32,735 nt of DNA from Deltaproteobacteria bacterium (GTDB taxonomy: Bacteria; Desulfobacterota; UBA8473), in the NCBI GenBank assembly GCA_003599365.1, contig QZJR01000097.1, forward strand, positions 1 to 32,735. Reading direction: 5' to 3'. The notes beneath the pieces are model-generated. The model worked only from the letters and a program-made list of their open reading frames with translations. It made no database searches and was not told the origin of the DNA. A program made the position numbers and the translations under genes. Numbering within the stretch: position 1 is the stretch's first letter; each line of letters opens with the position of its first letter. Below, piece by piece: positions 19,569-28,007 of this stretch.

Positions 19569-19644
19569 TGGTGGGCCCACCTGGGTTCGAACCAGGGACC
19601 TACCGGTTATGAGCCGGTGGCTCTTCCAGCTGAGCTATGGGCCC
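19569..19644 (-). tRNA. CAT-anticodon tRNA (elongator Met, or Ile2 if C34 is lysidine)
   Basis: GGGCCCATAGCTCAGCTGGAAGAGCCACCGGCTCATAACCGG...TGGGCCCACCA; loop CTCATAA. Confidence 0.92.
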
Positions 19645-19770
19645 CTATTAGGGAAAAAACTGTAAAATCTGTCAGATTAAATTTCCTAAAACTAAACTGA
19701 AAAACAATAAATAAATTGAAAACCTTTGTCAAGTAAAAAGGGCAAAATAGGGAGTTAAAAGGCATTAACA

Positions 19771-21516
19771 TCATTTTTCTACAAAGCTTTTGAGTCTTTT
19801 GCTTCTGCTGGGATGCCTCAATTTCCTCAATGCCTTAGCTTCTATCTGCCTGATTCTCTCTCTAGTAACATCGAAATCCTGACCTACCTCCTCCAGTGTG
19901 TGATCTGCCTTCTCACCGATTCCAAACCTCATTCGCAGAACTTTCTCTTCTCTGGGCGTCAAGGTAGCCAGTACCTTTCTGGTCTGCTCGGATAGGTTTA
20001 GGTTAATAACAGAATCGCTTGGAGATATAATTTTTTTATCCTCAATAAAGTCCCCCAGGTGGCTGTCTTCCTCTTCGCCAATAGGAGTTTCCAGGGAAAT
20101 AGGTTCTTTGGCTATCTTCAGAACCTTTCTAACTTTATCCAAAGGTAATTCCATCTTTTCAGCAATCTCTTCAGGCAGTGGTTCCCGACCCATTTCTTGA
20201 ACCAGGTATCGGGAAGTTCGGATGAGTTTATTTATTGTTTCAATCATATGAACAGGGATCCTGATAGTTCTGGCCTGATCCGCTATTGCCCGTGTAATCG
20301 CCTGTCGGATCCACCAGGTTGCATAGGTACTGAATTTGTATCCTCTTTGATATTCAAATTTATCCACGGCTTTCATCAATCCTATATTTCCTTCCTGGAT
20401 CAAATCAAGAAATTGAAGCCCACGGTTAGTGTATTTCTTCGCTATACTTATTACTAAACGCAGGTTAGCCTCTATCAGCTCGCTCTTAGCCTCCTTTGCC
20501 TTGCTTTCTCCATCCTCAATATTCTGAATAATCTTTTTCAACTTCTTTGCAGACATCTCTAATTCAACTTCTGATCTTCTAATCCTCCTTTGAGCACTAT
20601 TAATTATCTTCTCAAATTCTTTCAACCCATCCCTGGTAAATACTTTATTGTCTAATAATTCACCACATCCCGTCCCTTCCTTTTTCTTCACCAGTCTAAA
20701 TAATCTTTTTATCTCCTTAAGGTCTATGCCGGAAATCTTTTCGCACTCCTGTATTTCCCTTACTGCTTTTTCAACTCTATCATTTAGGCTTTTTAATCTT
20801 TGGACTATTCTTTCAACCTGTTTTTTATTGAAATTTATATCCATTAGTAGTGTTACTATATTCTGTTTATTCTCAATCCTATTTTTCCGAAGATATTCTC
20901 TGTCAAATGGGCCCCCTTTCTCCTGCATCAACAGTTTCTGAATTTCTCTATTCTTTTCATTCAGTTCCTTTATCCTGTCAATTAGGGTCAAAACTCTCTG
21001 GGTATGGTATTCGGAATTTAAATGTTCTTCCTCCTGATCCTTAATTATCTCCTTGACATTAATCTTTTCTTTTCTAAGCTTTTCAGCTAATAATATTGTT
21101 TCTCTTATCGTTATCGGAGAATCCAATGCCGCTTCCAGAACCTCTCTTTCCCCTTCTTCAATCCTCTTTGCTATCTTGACTTCTTCATCTCGTGTCAGCA
21201 GGGAAACAGACCCCATTTCACTTAGATACATCCTCACCGGATCATTGCCCTTGCTGTATGATTCCTCCTCTATGTCAATTTCGTTTTCCTCTTCTCTTAA
21301 TTCCGGAATTTTCCTTTTTGGTATTTTTACCTTCTGAACAGCATCTACAATTTCAATGTCATTTTCATCAAACATAATCATCAAATCATCAATTTGCTCC
21401 GAGGACACAATATCGGAAGGTAAAATATCATTAACCTCATCATAGGTCAGAAACCCTTTTTCTTTACCCATATTAATTAGCTGCTCTACCTCTTCAATTT
21501 TTGTCTTTTTAGGCAT
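19771..21516 (-). CDS. rpoD: RNA polymerase primary sigma factor (sigma-70)
   Basis: [120 protein letters not shown]. Confidence 0.98.
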   Translation of the reverse strand: MPKKTKIEEVEQLINMGKEKGFLTYDEVNDILPSDIVSSEQIDDLMIMFDENDIEIVDAVQKVKIPKRKIPELREEENEIDIEEESYSKGNDPVRMYLSEMGSVSLLTRDEEVKIAKRIEEGEREVLEAALDSPITIRETILLAEKLRKEKINVKEIIKDQEEEHLNSEYHTQRVLTLIDRIKELNEKNREIQKLLMQEKGGPFDREYLRKNRIENKQNIVTLLMDINFNKKQVERIVQRLKSLNDRVEKAVREIQECEKISGIDLKEIKRLFRLVKKKEGTGCGELLDNKVFTRDGLKEFEKIINSAQRRIRRSEVELEMSAKKLKKIIQNIEDGESKAKEAKSELIEANLRLVISIAKKYTNRGLQFLDLIQEGNIGLMKAVDKFEYQRGYKFSTYATWWIRQAITRAIADQARTIRIPVHMIETINKLIRTSRYLVQEMGREPLPEEIAEKMELPLDKVRKVLKIAKEPISLETPIGEEEDSHLGDFIEDKKIISPSDSVINLNLSEQTRKVLATLTPREEKVLRMRFGIGEKADHTLEEVGQDFDVTRERIRQIEAKALRKLRHPSRSKRLKSFVEK

Positions 21517-21571
21517 TAAAACTCCTCCTTTGTATAAATCCTTTGGACAAGGCGCACCGTGCCCCTCCTAC

Positions 21572-23365
21572 TCAGGCATCATTGTGGCGTGAAAAAGCTT
21601 GTCTATAGTTTATTTGCTTGTTTTTAAGCTCTTGTCTGGAGATCAAGAACTCTCTCTGAAGCACTTCATCTTTTTTCTCGTCGGCTTCTTTAATCTTTAT
21701 GTCCAGTATCTTTATCTCCTCATCCACTTTATGCATCCGAATTTTATTTATACAGTCTTTAAGAATTTTTGGGACATCTTCGATACTCTCTTTTTCAATA
21801 GATAGCTGAGAGATCAGGCTTTTTGAACTCTCATCTTCCAAGCAGTTAATTACTCTTCCCAAATCTATTCTTCCTTGTCTATTGAATTCCTCTAAAAGCA
21901 ATAATCCTATCTCTTTGTATTGCTTATTTACAAACTCTTCGATTATCGCTTCTTCCTGGATTCTATGGACAACCTCGCTGTTTAACAGCATTAGCTTTAA
22001 CAAGAGTTTCTCAACGATATCTTCATCCATAGACTGAACACCCTTTTCTTGTAAAACACCCCCCGGTTTTTTTGTCTTAAGGAGTCGTGAAACGATGGTA
22101 TCCTCTTTTATGTCCAGTCGATTGGAAACCCTTTGTATATAGATGTCCCTTTCTATTTTATTTTCTATCTTAGACAGAATAGGTGTAACATCTTCTATGA
22201 TTTTTACCTTCCCTTCCACTGAAGAAATATCATGCTTTTTTATGACCTCGTTGATGGCAAATTCTATCAGGGGTATAGAGCCGGCAATAATTTCTTTAAA
22301 CCCTTTCTCACCCACTTTTCTTACGAAACTATCAGGATCAAACCCTGACGGAAGGACTGCTATCTTAGGTGAAGTGCCATGCTTTAATAGGACATCAAGA
22401 CTTCTGGCAGCAGCCTTCTTTCCAGCCTCATCAGCATCAAAGACAGTAATTATGTTATTTGTGTATCTCCTCAAAATCCTTATATGACCTGTAGTTAAGG
22501 ATGTGCCCAGTGTAGCTGCAACGTTTTTTATGTTGTATTGATTTAAACTCAAAAGGTCAAAGTATCCCTCTACAACTATTACCCTATCTTCGCTCCTGAT
22601 AAAATCTTTGGCAACTTTCAGTCCGTAAAGGCTATTGCTTTTATTGTAAATGGAAGATTCCGGTGAATTAAGATATTTGGGAAGACTGTTGTCTAATACC
22701 CTCCCTCCAAAACCGATCACTTTGTCATGGATATTAATTATAGGAAAAATCACCCTCCCCCTAAAACGGTCATAAAATCCCTGGGCTTTTTTCGGTATAA
22801 TCAACCCAACTTCAGAAACTCTTGAAAGGGGGACTCCTTTTTTCAATAGAAACTTTAACAATCCATCCCAGCTATTCTGGGCATAACCCAGTCTGTGATC
22901 TATTATGACATCATTACCAATTCCTCTCTGTCTGAGATATTCTCTGGCTTCTTTACCCTCATTTTCATTTATCAGAAGATTGTGATAGTAGCTTGCTGCC
23001 AGTTCATTTAACTCAAATAACCACTCTCTTTTTAGGCTTTCTCTCTTATCCGCCTCAGATATTTTTATTTTGGAGAGATCTATTCCATACCTCCTGGCGA
23101 GTCCCCTTGCAGCCTCAGGAAATGAGAGGCGATCCATCTTCATCAGAAAGTTGAATACATTGCCGCCGGTATTGCATCCAAAACAATGAAAAATCTGCTT
23201 TTCCTCATTCACCATAAAGGATGGGGTCTTCTCAGAATGAAAGGGGCATAATCCTTTATAGTTCTTCCCTAACTTTTTGAGGGAGACATAGTCTGATATT
23301 ACCTCTACGATACTTACCCTATCTTTTATCTCTTCAAGCTTATCATCAGGGATATAATCCGCCAA
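21572..23365 (-). CDS. dnaG: DNA primase
   Basis: YKGLCPFHSEKTPSFMVNEEKQIFHCFGCNTGGNVFNFLM zinc domain; VVEGYFDLLSL Toprim; FDADEAGKKAAARSLDVL. Confidence 0.97.
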   Translation of the reverse strand: MADYIPDDKLEEIKDRVSIVEVISDYVSLKKLGKNYKGLCPFHSEKTPSFMVNEEKQIFHCFGCNTGGNVFNFLMKMDRLSFPEAARGLARRYGIDLSKIKISEADKRESLKREWLFELNELAASYYHNLLINENEGKEAREYLRQRGIGNDVIIDHRLGYAQNSWDGLLKFLLKKGVPLSRVSEVGLIIPKKAQGFYDRFRGRVIFPIINIHDKVIGFGGRVLDNSLPKYLNSPESSIYNKSNSLYGLKVAKDFIRSEDRVIVVEGYFDLLSLNQYNIKNVAATLGTSLTTGHIRILRRYTNNIITVFDADEAGKKAAARSLDVLLKHGTSPKIAVLPSGFDPDSFVRKVGEKGFKEIIAGSIPLIEFAINEVIKKHDISSVEGKVKIIEDVTPILSKIENKIERDIYIQRVSNRLDIKEDTIVSRLLKTKKPGGVLQEKGVQSMDEDIVEKLLLKLMLLNSEVVHRIQEEAIIEEFVNKQYKEIGLLLLEEFNRQGRIDLGRVINCLEDESSKSLISQLSIEKESIEDVPKILKDCINKIRMHKVDEEIKILDIKIKEADEKKDEVLQREFLISRQELKNKQINYRQAFSRHNDA

Positions 23366-23423
23366 AGTACTGTTTCTCCATTTACTCAGTCAAACTTGAT
23401 GAAATCGTAAAAAAAACCAAAAT

Positions 23424-23578
23424 TGATGAAGTCGTAAAAAGTCAAAAATCAGACGGCACAGTAAAAAGCTCCAGATGCAAGGCGCGCAAATCCTGAGGAG
23501 TGAAGCGTACTTAAAGCTACGCTGCAACGACGAAGGATGCAGCGCAACGCCGCAGATGGACTTTTTACGAAGCCATCA
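23424..23578 (+). repeat. Copy 3 of the ~155 bp TIR element, between mutS2 and dnaG
   Basis: TGATGAAGTCGTAAAAAGTC...GACTTTTTACGAAGCCATCA; an extra partial end TGATGAAATCGTAAAAA lies at 23397-23413. Confidence 0.9.
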
Positions 23579-25993
23579 AACTTTAATTTCCACAACGGTA
23601 ACGCCAGTCCCTCCTTGGGACAAATCGGCTGAATTAAAATTTACCACAAAGCTGTGGGCATTCAGATGGTCCCTAATGGCATCTCTTAATCTTCCAGTGC
23701 CAACTCCATGAACGATATCCACCCTTGTCATGCCACTTAATATGGCATTGTCTATAACCTTATCAACCAAGGGTATAGCATCATCTACTCTCATCCCTAC
23801 CAAATTGATCTTGCCTGCCATACCGGTAGTTAGAGGACTAAATGACACATCTTCTTTGCTTTCAGTACGCTTCAGTCTATTACCATTTACTTGCTCAAGT
23901 TCATTTAGGGTTACTTTAACCCTCAAGTTTCCAATAAGGACATCTACCTTATCTGAATCCCCTTGTGCCCTTACTATCACCCCCTCTTTATTTAGAGGGC
24001 TGATTTTTACTACATCTCCCTTCCTTGGATTTAAAAGGGGGCTTCTATCCGTCTTTCTAACAGGCCTAAATAGCTCTAATTCTGCTTTTAGTTGATGGAG
24101 CCTTTCCACTTCACCAACACTACGCTCACCCTTCTTCTTAAGATTCCTGGATATTTCTGTTACTTCATTTTCTGCTTTCCTTAAAAAGCTCCTGGCTTTA
24201 GTCTCCGTTTCCAATAATATCCTGTCCTTTTTATCTTGAATTTTCTCTAACAAGGACTCTATCTGTTTCTGGTAGAGCAAGATTATTTCCTTAATCCTTT
24301 TAACCTCTTTTATATCTTCTGTTATCTCCCTCTGGGAACTCTCAAGAGTTCTAATTAACCTTGAGATATCACCATTCTTGCCCTCCATAAAACTCACTGC
24401 TTTATTCAAAATTTCTCGCGGGATACCTAACTTCTCAGCAATTACCAGGGCATTGCTTTCTCCCGGAGATCCATATATGAGACGGTAACGAGGCTCCATG
24501 GTTTTTGGGTCAAACTCAACGGATACATTCATTGCGTCTTCATGAAGATATGCATATGCCTTTAATAAATTGAGATGGGTTGTCGCAATAATACTACAAT
24601 TTTTCCCCCTTAAATAATCCAATAGCGCCATTGCCAAAGCAGCGCCTTCATCGGGGTCAGTTCCTACCCCCATCTCATCTAATAGTACCAATGATGATTC
24701 ATTAGCCTTATCCAGAATATGAACCATCTGGGAGATATGGGAAGAGAAGGTGCTGAGATTCTGCTCTATGTCCTGTTCATCACCAATATCCGCGAAGATT
24801 GAATCGAAGATCGCCGCAACACTTCCGTCTGCTACTGGAATATGCATTCCTGTCTGTAACATTAGGGTCAAAATACCTACTGTCTTTAAAGCAACGGTCT
24901 TGCCACCAGTATTTGCTCCTGTAATTATTAAGGTATTGCAATCCTTATCAAAATGAATATCGATAGGGAGCACACCCTTGCTTAAATTGGCTGGTTCCTC
25001 TCTATCACTACACCCCTGCCTGTCCCGTTGGGACGGCAGGCAGACATTCTGGAGGGACACCAGCAAGGGATGATATGCATTGATTAAATTGACTGTCCCC
25101 TCTCTGTTTAATACGGGCTTTATTGCATTTAATTCAATACTGTATTTTGCCTTAGCATAAGTGAGGTCAACCTTACCCAAAAGGCTCAGATTTGAAAGAA
25201 TTTCTTGAGCATTCGTTTTTATATTGTTGCTCAAATTCGTTAACACTCTGAGCTCTTCATTTTTCTCTTCCTTAAAAAGGATGCCAAGCTCATTATTCAA
25301 TTCTATAGTGGAGATAGGCTCAATAAAGTATGTTGCCTTGCTATGAGAATGATCATGGATAATACCTTGAATATGGCCTTTAAAATCCGATTTAACCGGG
25401 ATTACATATCTTCCATTTCTAACTGTAATGATCCTTTCTTGAAAAAAGGATTGTAATGAATCTTCAGAAAGTAAATCCTCCAGAGAGGCATGTATCCTTT
25501 TCCTAAGCCCCCTTACTTTTTCTCTTATGGCTTTAAGTTCCGGACTGGCACTATCTAATATATCACCCCTGTCTCCCACAGTCTGTTCTATCTTGCGTTC
25601 AATATCCGGAAGCGAAATAAAACTGTTTCCTATTGCCTTCAGCAAGGGATATCTATTGTCTTCCAATTTTCCAAATAACCTTTTGAGCTTATGGGTTGCC
25701 TTTAAGGTACTTAAAATATCCAGAAGCTCAATGGGATCCATGATATATCCCTCAACTCTGGTCTTTTTAACAGGCTTTTCAATATCCCTGATACCACCGA
25801 TGGGGATATCCGCATAGATTTGCAAGACCTCTTTCAGCTCACTTACTTCATTCAGGAGAATCTCTATCTCTTTTATGTCTCTTTCTGGTTTAAGAGACTC
25901 ACATAAAGCTACCCCCAAATTGGAGGTGGCAAATCCTTTTAACAAGCTTAATATGCTGTTAAATTCCAGAACTTTTAACGTATGCTTATTCAT
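23576..25993 (-). CDS. mutS2: Endonuclease MutS2 (MutS-family ATPase with Smr domain)
   Basis: LIITGANTGGKTVALKTVGIL Walker A, SLVLLDEMGVGTDPDEGAALAMALLDYL, C-terminal Smr VGMRVDDAIPLVDKVIDNAILSGMTRVDIVHGVGTGRLRDAIRDHL. Confidence 0.96.
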   Translation of the reverse strand: MNKHTLKVLEFNSILSLLKGFATSNLGVALCESLKPERDIKEIEILLNEVSELKEVLQIYADIPIGGIRDIEKPVKKTRVEGYIMDPIELLDILSTLKATHKLKRLFGKLEDNRYPLLKAIGNSFISLPDIERKIEQTVGDRGDILDSASPELKAIREKVRGLRKRIHASLEDLLSEDSLQSFFQERIITVRNGRYVIPVKSDFKGHIQGIIHDHSHSKATYFIEPISTIELNNELGILFKEEKNEELRVLTNLSNNIKTNAQEILSNLSLLGKVDLTYAKAKYSIELNAIKPVLNREGTVNLINAYHPLLVSLQNVCLPSQRDRQGCSDREEPANLSKGVLPIDIHFDKDCNTLIITGANTGGKTVALKTVGILTLMLQTGMHIPVADGSVAAIFDSIFADIGDEQDIEQNLSTFSSHISQMVHILDKANESSLVLLDEMGVGTDPDEGAALAMALLDYLRGKNCSIIATTHLNLLKAYAYLHEDAMNVSVEFDPKTMEPRYRLIYGSPGESNALVIAEKLGIPREILNKAVSFMEGKNGDISRLIRTLESSQREITEDIKEVKRIKEIILLYQKQIESLLEKIQDKKDRILLETETKARSFLRKAENEVTEISRNLKKKGERSVGEVERLHQLKAELELFRPVRKTDRSPLLNPRKGDVVKISPLNKEGVIVRAQGDSDKVDVLIGNLRVKVTLNELEQVNGNRLKRTESKEDVSFSPLTTGMAGKINLVGMRVDDAIPLVDKVIDNAILSGMTRVDIVHGVGTGRLRDAIRDHLNAHSFVVNFNSADLSQGGTGVTVVEIKV
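24974..25071. repeat. Nested inverted-repeat segment inside the mutS2 CDS, core palindrome 25016-25043
   Basis: CTGCCTGTCCCGTTGGGACGGCAGGCAG core, flanked by CCCTTGCT...AGCAAGGG. Confidence 0.65.
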
Positions 25994-26083
25994 TTATTAT
26001 TAGGCTATTTTTAAAACCCCTTTAGAGGTCTATCTGGAATATAATCAAGATACATGAAAATTAAGAACAGGAGGTGACGTGAA

Positions 26084-26173
26084 TTAACAAATAGGTCGGA
26101 TAGGAATCTTTAATTTGTCTTTTGCCTTGGCGGCCACTTTCATCTCGTCTATTAGTCTGTCATTTAATGGCAT
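26084..26173 (-). pseudogene. N-terminal remnant (29 codons) of a GatB/YqeY-domain protein gene
   Basis: MPLNDRLIDEMKVAAKAKDKLKIPIRPIC*, matching the canonical YqeY N-terminus pattern (ERLxEDMKxAMKAKDKLR), directly downstream of rpsU. Confidence 0.65.
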
Positions 26174-26176
26174 AGG

Positions 26177-26374
26177 TTACACTCCAGTTTCCCTTTTTCT
26201 TTTTAATGCCCTTTTTCTAGCTGCCAAAGCCTTTCTTTTTTTCTTCACACTGGGTTTCTCATAATACTCCCTTTTCCTTGCCTCTGATAGTATTCCCGTT
26301 TTATCACACAGCTTTTTAAACCGTTTCAAGGCATTTTCAAAGGTTTCATCTTCCCTAACTTTAACACCAGGCAT
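26177..26374 (-). CDS. rpsU: 30S ribosomal protein S21
   Basis: [62 protein letters not shown]. Confidence 0.95.
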   Translation of the reverse strand: MPGVKVREDETFENALKRFKKLCDKTGILSEARKREYYEKPSVKKKRKALAARKRALKRKRETGV

Positions 26375-26611
26375 TCATCTTTTCCCCCCCTTCATTAATG
26401 GCCGTATTGTCAAAATATTTGGTGCATAGATTTCATATTTCCTGCCATCTAAAAAACGTATTGTTTTGAAAACACAATCCTTAAATGATGTAGATAATAA
26501 TTGTCTATTGTAGGCAGTAAATCCCTCACTGGATCGGGGATAAATTTAATAGAGTAGTAACCAGAAGATAGCTGGAAATATGGTAGATGGTACCGCTATG
26601 AATATTCTTAC

Positions 26612-26644
26612 AGGATAGCCCCGTATTTAATACAGGGCTATCCT
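26612..26644. repeat. Intergenic palindrome (hairpin)
   Basis: AGGATAGCCCCGTATTTAATACAGGGCTATCCT, near-perfect inverted repeat. Confidence 0.8.
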
Positions 26645-26959
26645 GCTAATTGGCTTGTTCTACTGATTGATTCCCATTTTTCATGTCATATGCTCTGTTT
26701 TTTATAAAACGTTTAATATTACCTTTATAATAACAAAAGGAAATGGTTTTATTGAGGATGATAAATATTTTATTATATAAAAATAATGATAATTGTCAAA
26801 TGAAAATTTTTTGTAAATATGGGAAGTGTCCCCTACCCCCCACCCCCTTATAGTTATATTCTGTGATAGACGGATTTTCTTTATTCTAGCACAAATTTCT
26901 TTCTCGTCAAAACCATTCATAGTTTTACGAATTAACTGATGGGTGGTCATAAATAATCA

Positions 26960-26988
26960 TTGACAAAGTCCTTTGATATATTGATAAT
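26960..26988 (+). promoter_or_regulatory. Consensus-like sigma-70 promoter
   Basis: TTGACA, 17 nt spacer, GATAAT; followed by GGAGG and ATG at 27018. Confidence 0.6.
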
Positions 26989-27012
26989 CAGGCATATTTA
27001 ACATATCGGAGG

Positions 27013-27205
27013 ATGCTATGGTCAATAACAATAATCCCCTTGTACAAATATTACGCCTCGTGGACGAAGGAAGTCTACGAAGTGGGAGGACCCAAACCAA
27101 TGAGCCGGGGAAGGCCCAGAACCTACCAGGATCTTGTGATTTTGAAGGTATTTATCTCATGGTCATCAAGCGTATTAAGACCTTCAAGGCGTTGCACTGC
27201 ACCCT
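27013..27205 (+). pseudogene. Transposase 5' remnant with frameshifts
   Basis: Pieces in two frames: MVNNNNPLVQ / YKYYASWTKEVYEVGGPKPMSRGRPRTYQDLVILKVF / LMVIKRIKTFKALH, resembling an IS transposase N-terminus. Confidence 0.5.
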
Positions 27206-27841
27206 TCACACAAAACGAACAAATATATCATCGGCTATCTCTTTATCTACCGCAATCTGTGTTTGTCCAGCCTGAAACACATACGAGGGGTATGTCTGTA
27301 TTACCTCGACAGGCACACCGGGCAGTATCCCCATTGCCAAAAGTTTCTGTAGATTTTTGTGGTTTTTGGTCAGGATATAAACTATTTTCCCCCCTTGTCC
27401 TTTTCTTAATTTTGAAAGTGACGTTACAATCTTTTCGGCAATTTCCTTTCCTTCTTTGCAACATCTGATGGGCGGTATCGGCTTACCATGTGGACACTCC
27501 CTTGGGTGCCCCAATAATGTGCATATACTCTCTTCAACATCCTCAGATATAATATGCTCGAATTTACACGCAGCGCTCTCCATGTCATCTACGCCTACAT
27601 CCAAGACATCGTGAAGCAATCTTTCTGCAAGCCTGTGCCTTCTTATTACTTTTTTAGCTTCTCGATTGCCTTTCGGCGTTAATTTCACCCTGTTATCTGA
27701 GATTACAACATGCTCTGACTTTGCCAATCTATTGATAGTGCCCTCCCTGCCGAGTTTCTTTAACTCAATAAACTCATCTTCTCCCTCAACAGTATCAATC
27801 CACAATTTTTCTAATATCTCTTGACCGGCATTAGTTACCAT
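27206..27841 (-). CDS. DtxR/MntR-family metal-dependent repressor with C-terminal FeoA-like domain
   Basis: RLAKSEHVVISDNRVKLTPKGNREAKKVIRRHRLAERLLHDVLDV, ACKFEHIISEDVEESICTLLGHPRECPHGKPIPP. Confidence 0.88.
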   Translation of the reverse strand: MVTNAGQEILEKLWIDTVEGEDEFIELKKLGREGTINRLAKSEHVVISDNRVKLTPKGNREAKKVIRRHRLAERLLHDVLDVGVDDMESAACKFEHIISEDVEESICTLLGHPRECPHGKPIPPIRCCKEGKEIAEKIVTSLSKLRKGQGGKIVYILTKNHKNLQKLLAMGILPGVPVEVIQTYPSYVFQAGQTQIAVDKEIADDIFVRFV

Positions 27842-28007
27842 AACTCTTTAACCACCTTTTAAAGAATTTTACCAACTTTGGCTCAGGTAAGGTTTCATAT
27901 CCGCAATTTGGGCATTTTATCATGTCACATTTAGCCATTGGGCATCCTTTGCAAGCCCCAACACCTTCCTTCTCGCTAAATTCATATCCACAAAATACGC
28001 ATTTCAT
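27831..28007 (-). CDS. Small Cys-rich (CxxC) putative metal-binding protein of the feo operon, 58 aa
   Basis: MKCVFCGYEFSEKEGVGACKGCPMAKCDMIKCPNCGYETLPEPKLVKFFKRWLKSYGN; start overlaps the feoB stop (ATGA) and its end overlaps the dtxR start. Confidence 0.75.
   Translation of the reverse strand: MKCVFCGYEFSEKEGVGACKGCPMAKCDMIKCPNCGYETLPEPKLVKFFKRWLKSYGN

Noticed and set aside
26060-26092. Plus-strand AGGAGGTGACGTGAATTAA, a strong Shine-Dalgarno
   Set aside because: The following GTG frame closes after two codons; no gene starts here.
26639-26656. CTATCCTGCTAATTGGC matches a piece of tmRNA (about 2362-2376)
   Set aside because: A 13-16 bp match is expected by chance in a 32 kb window.
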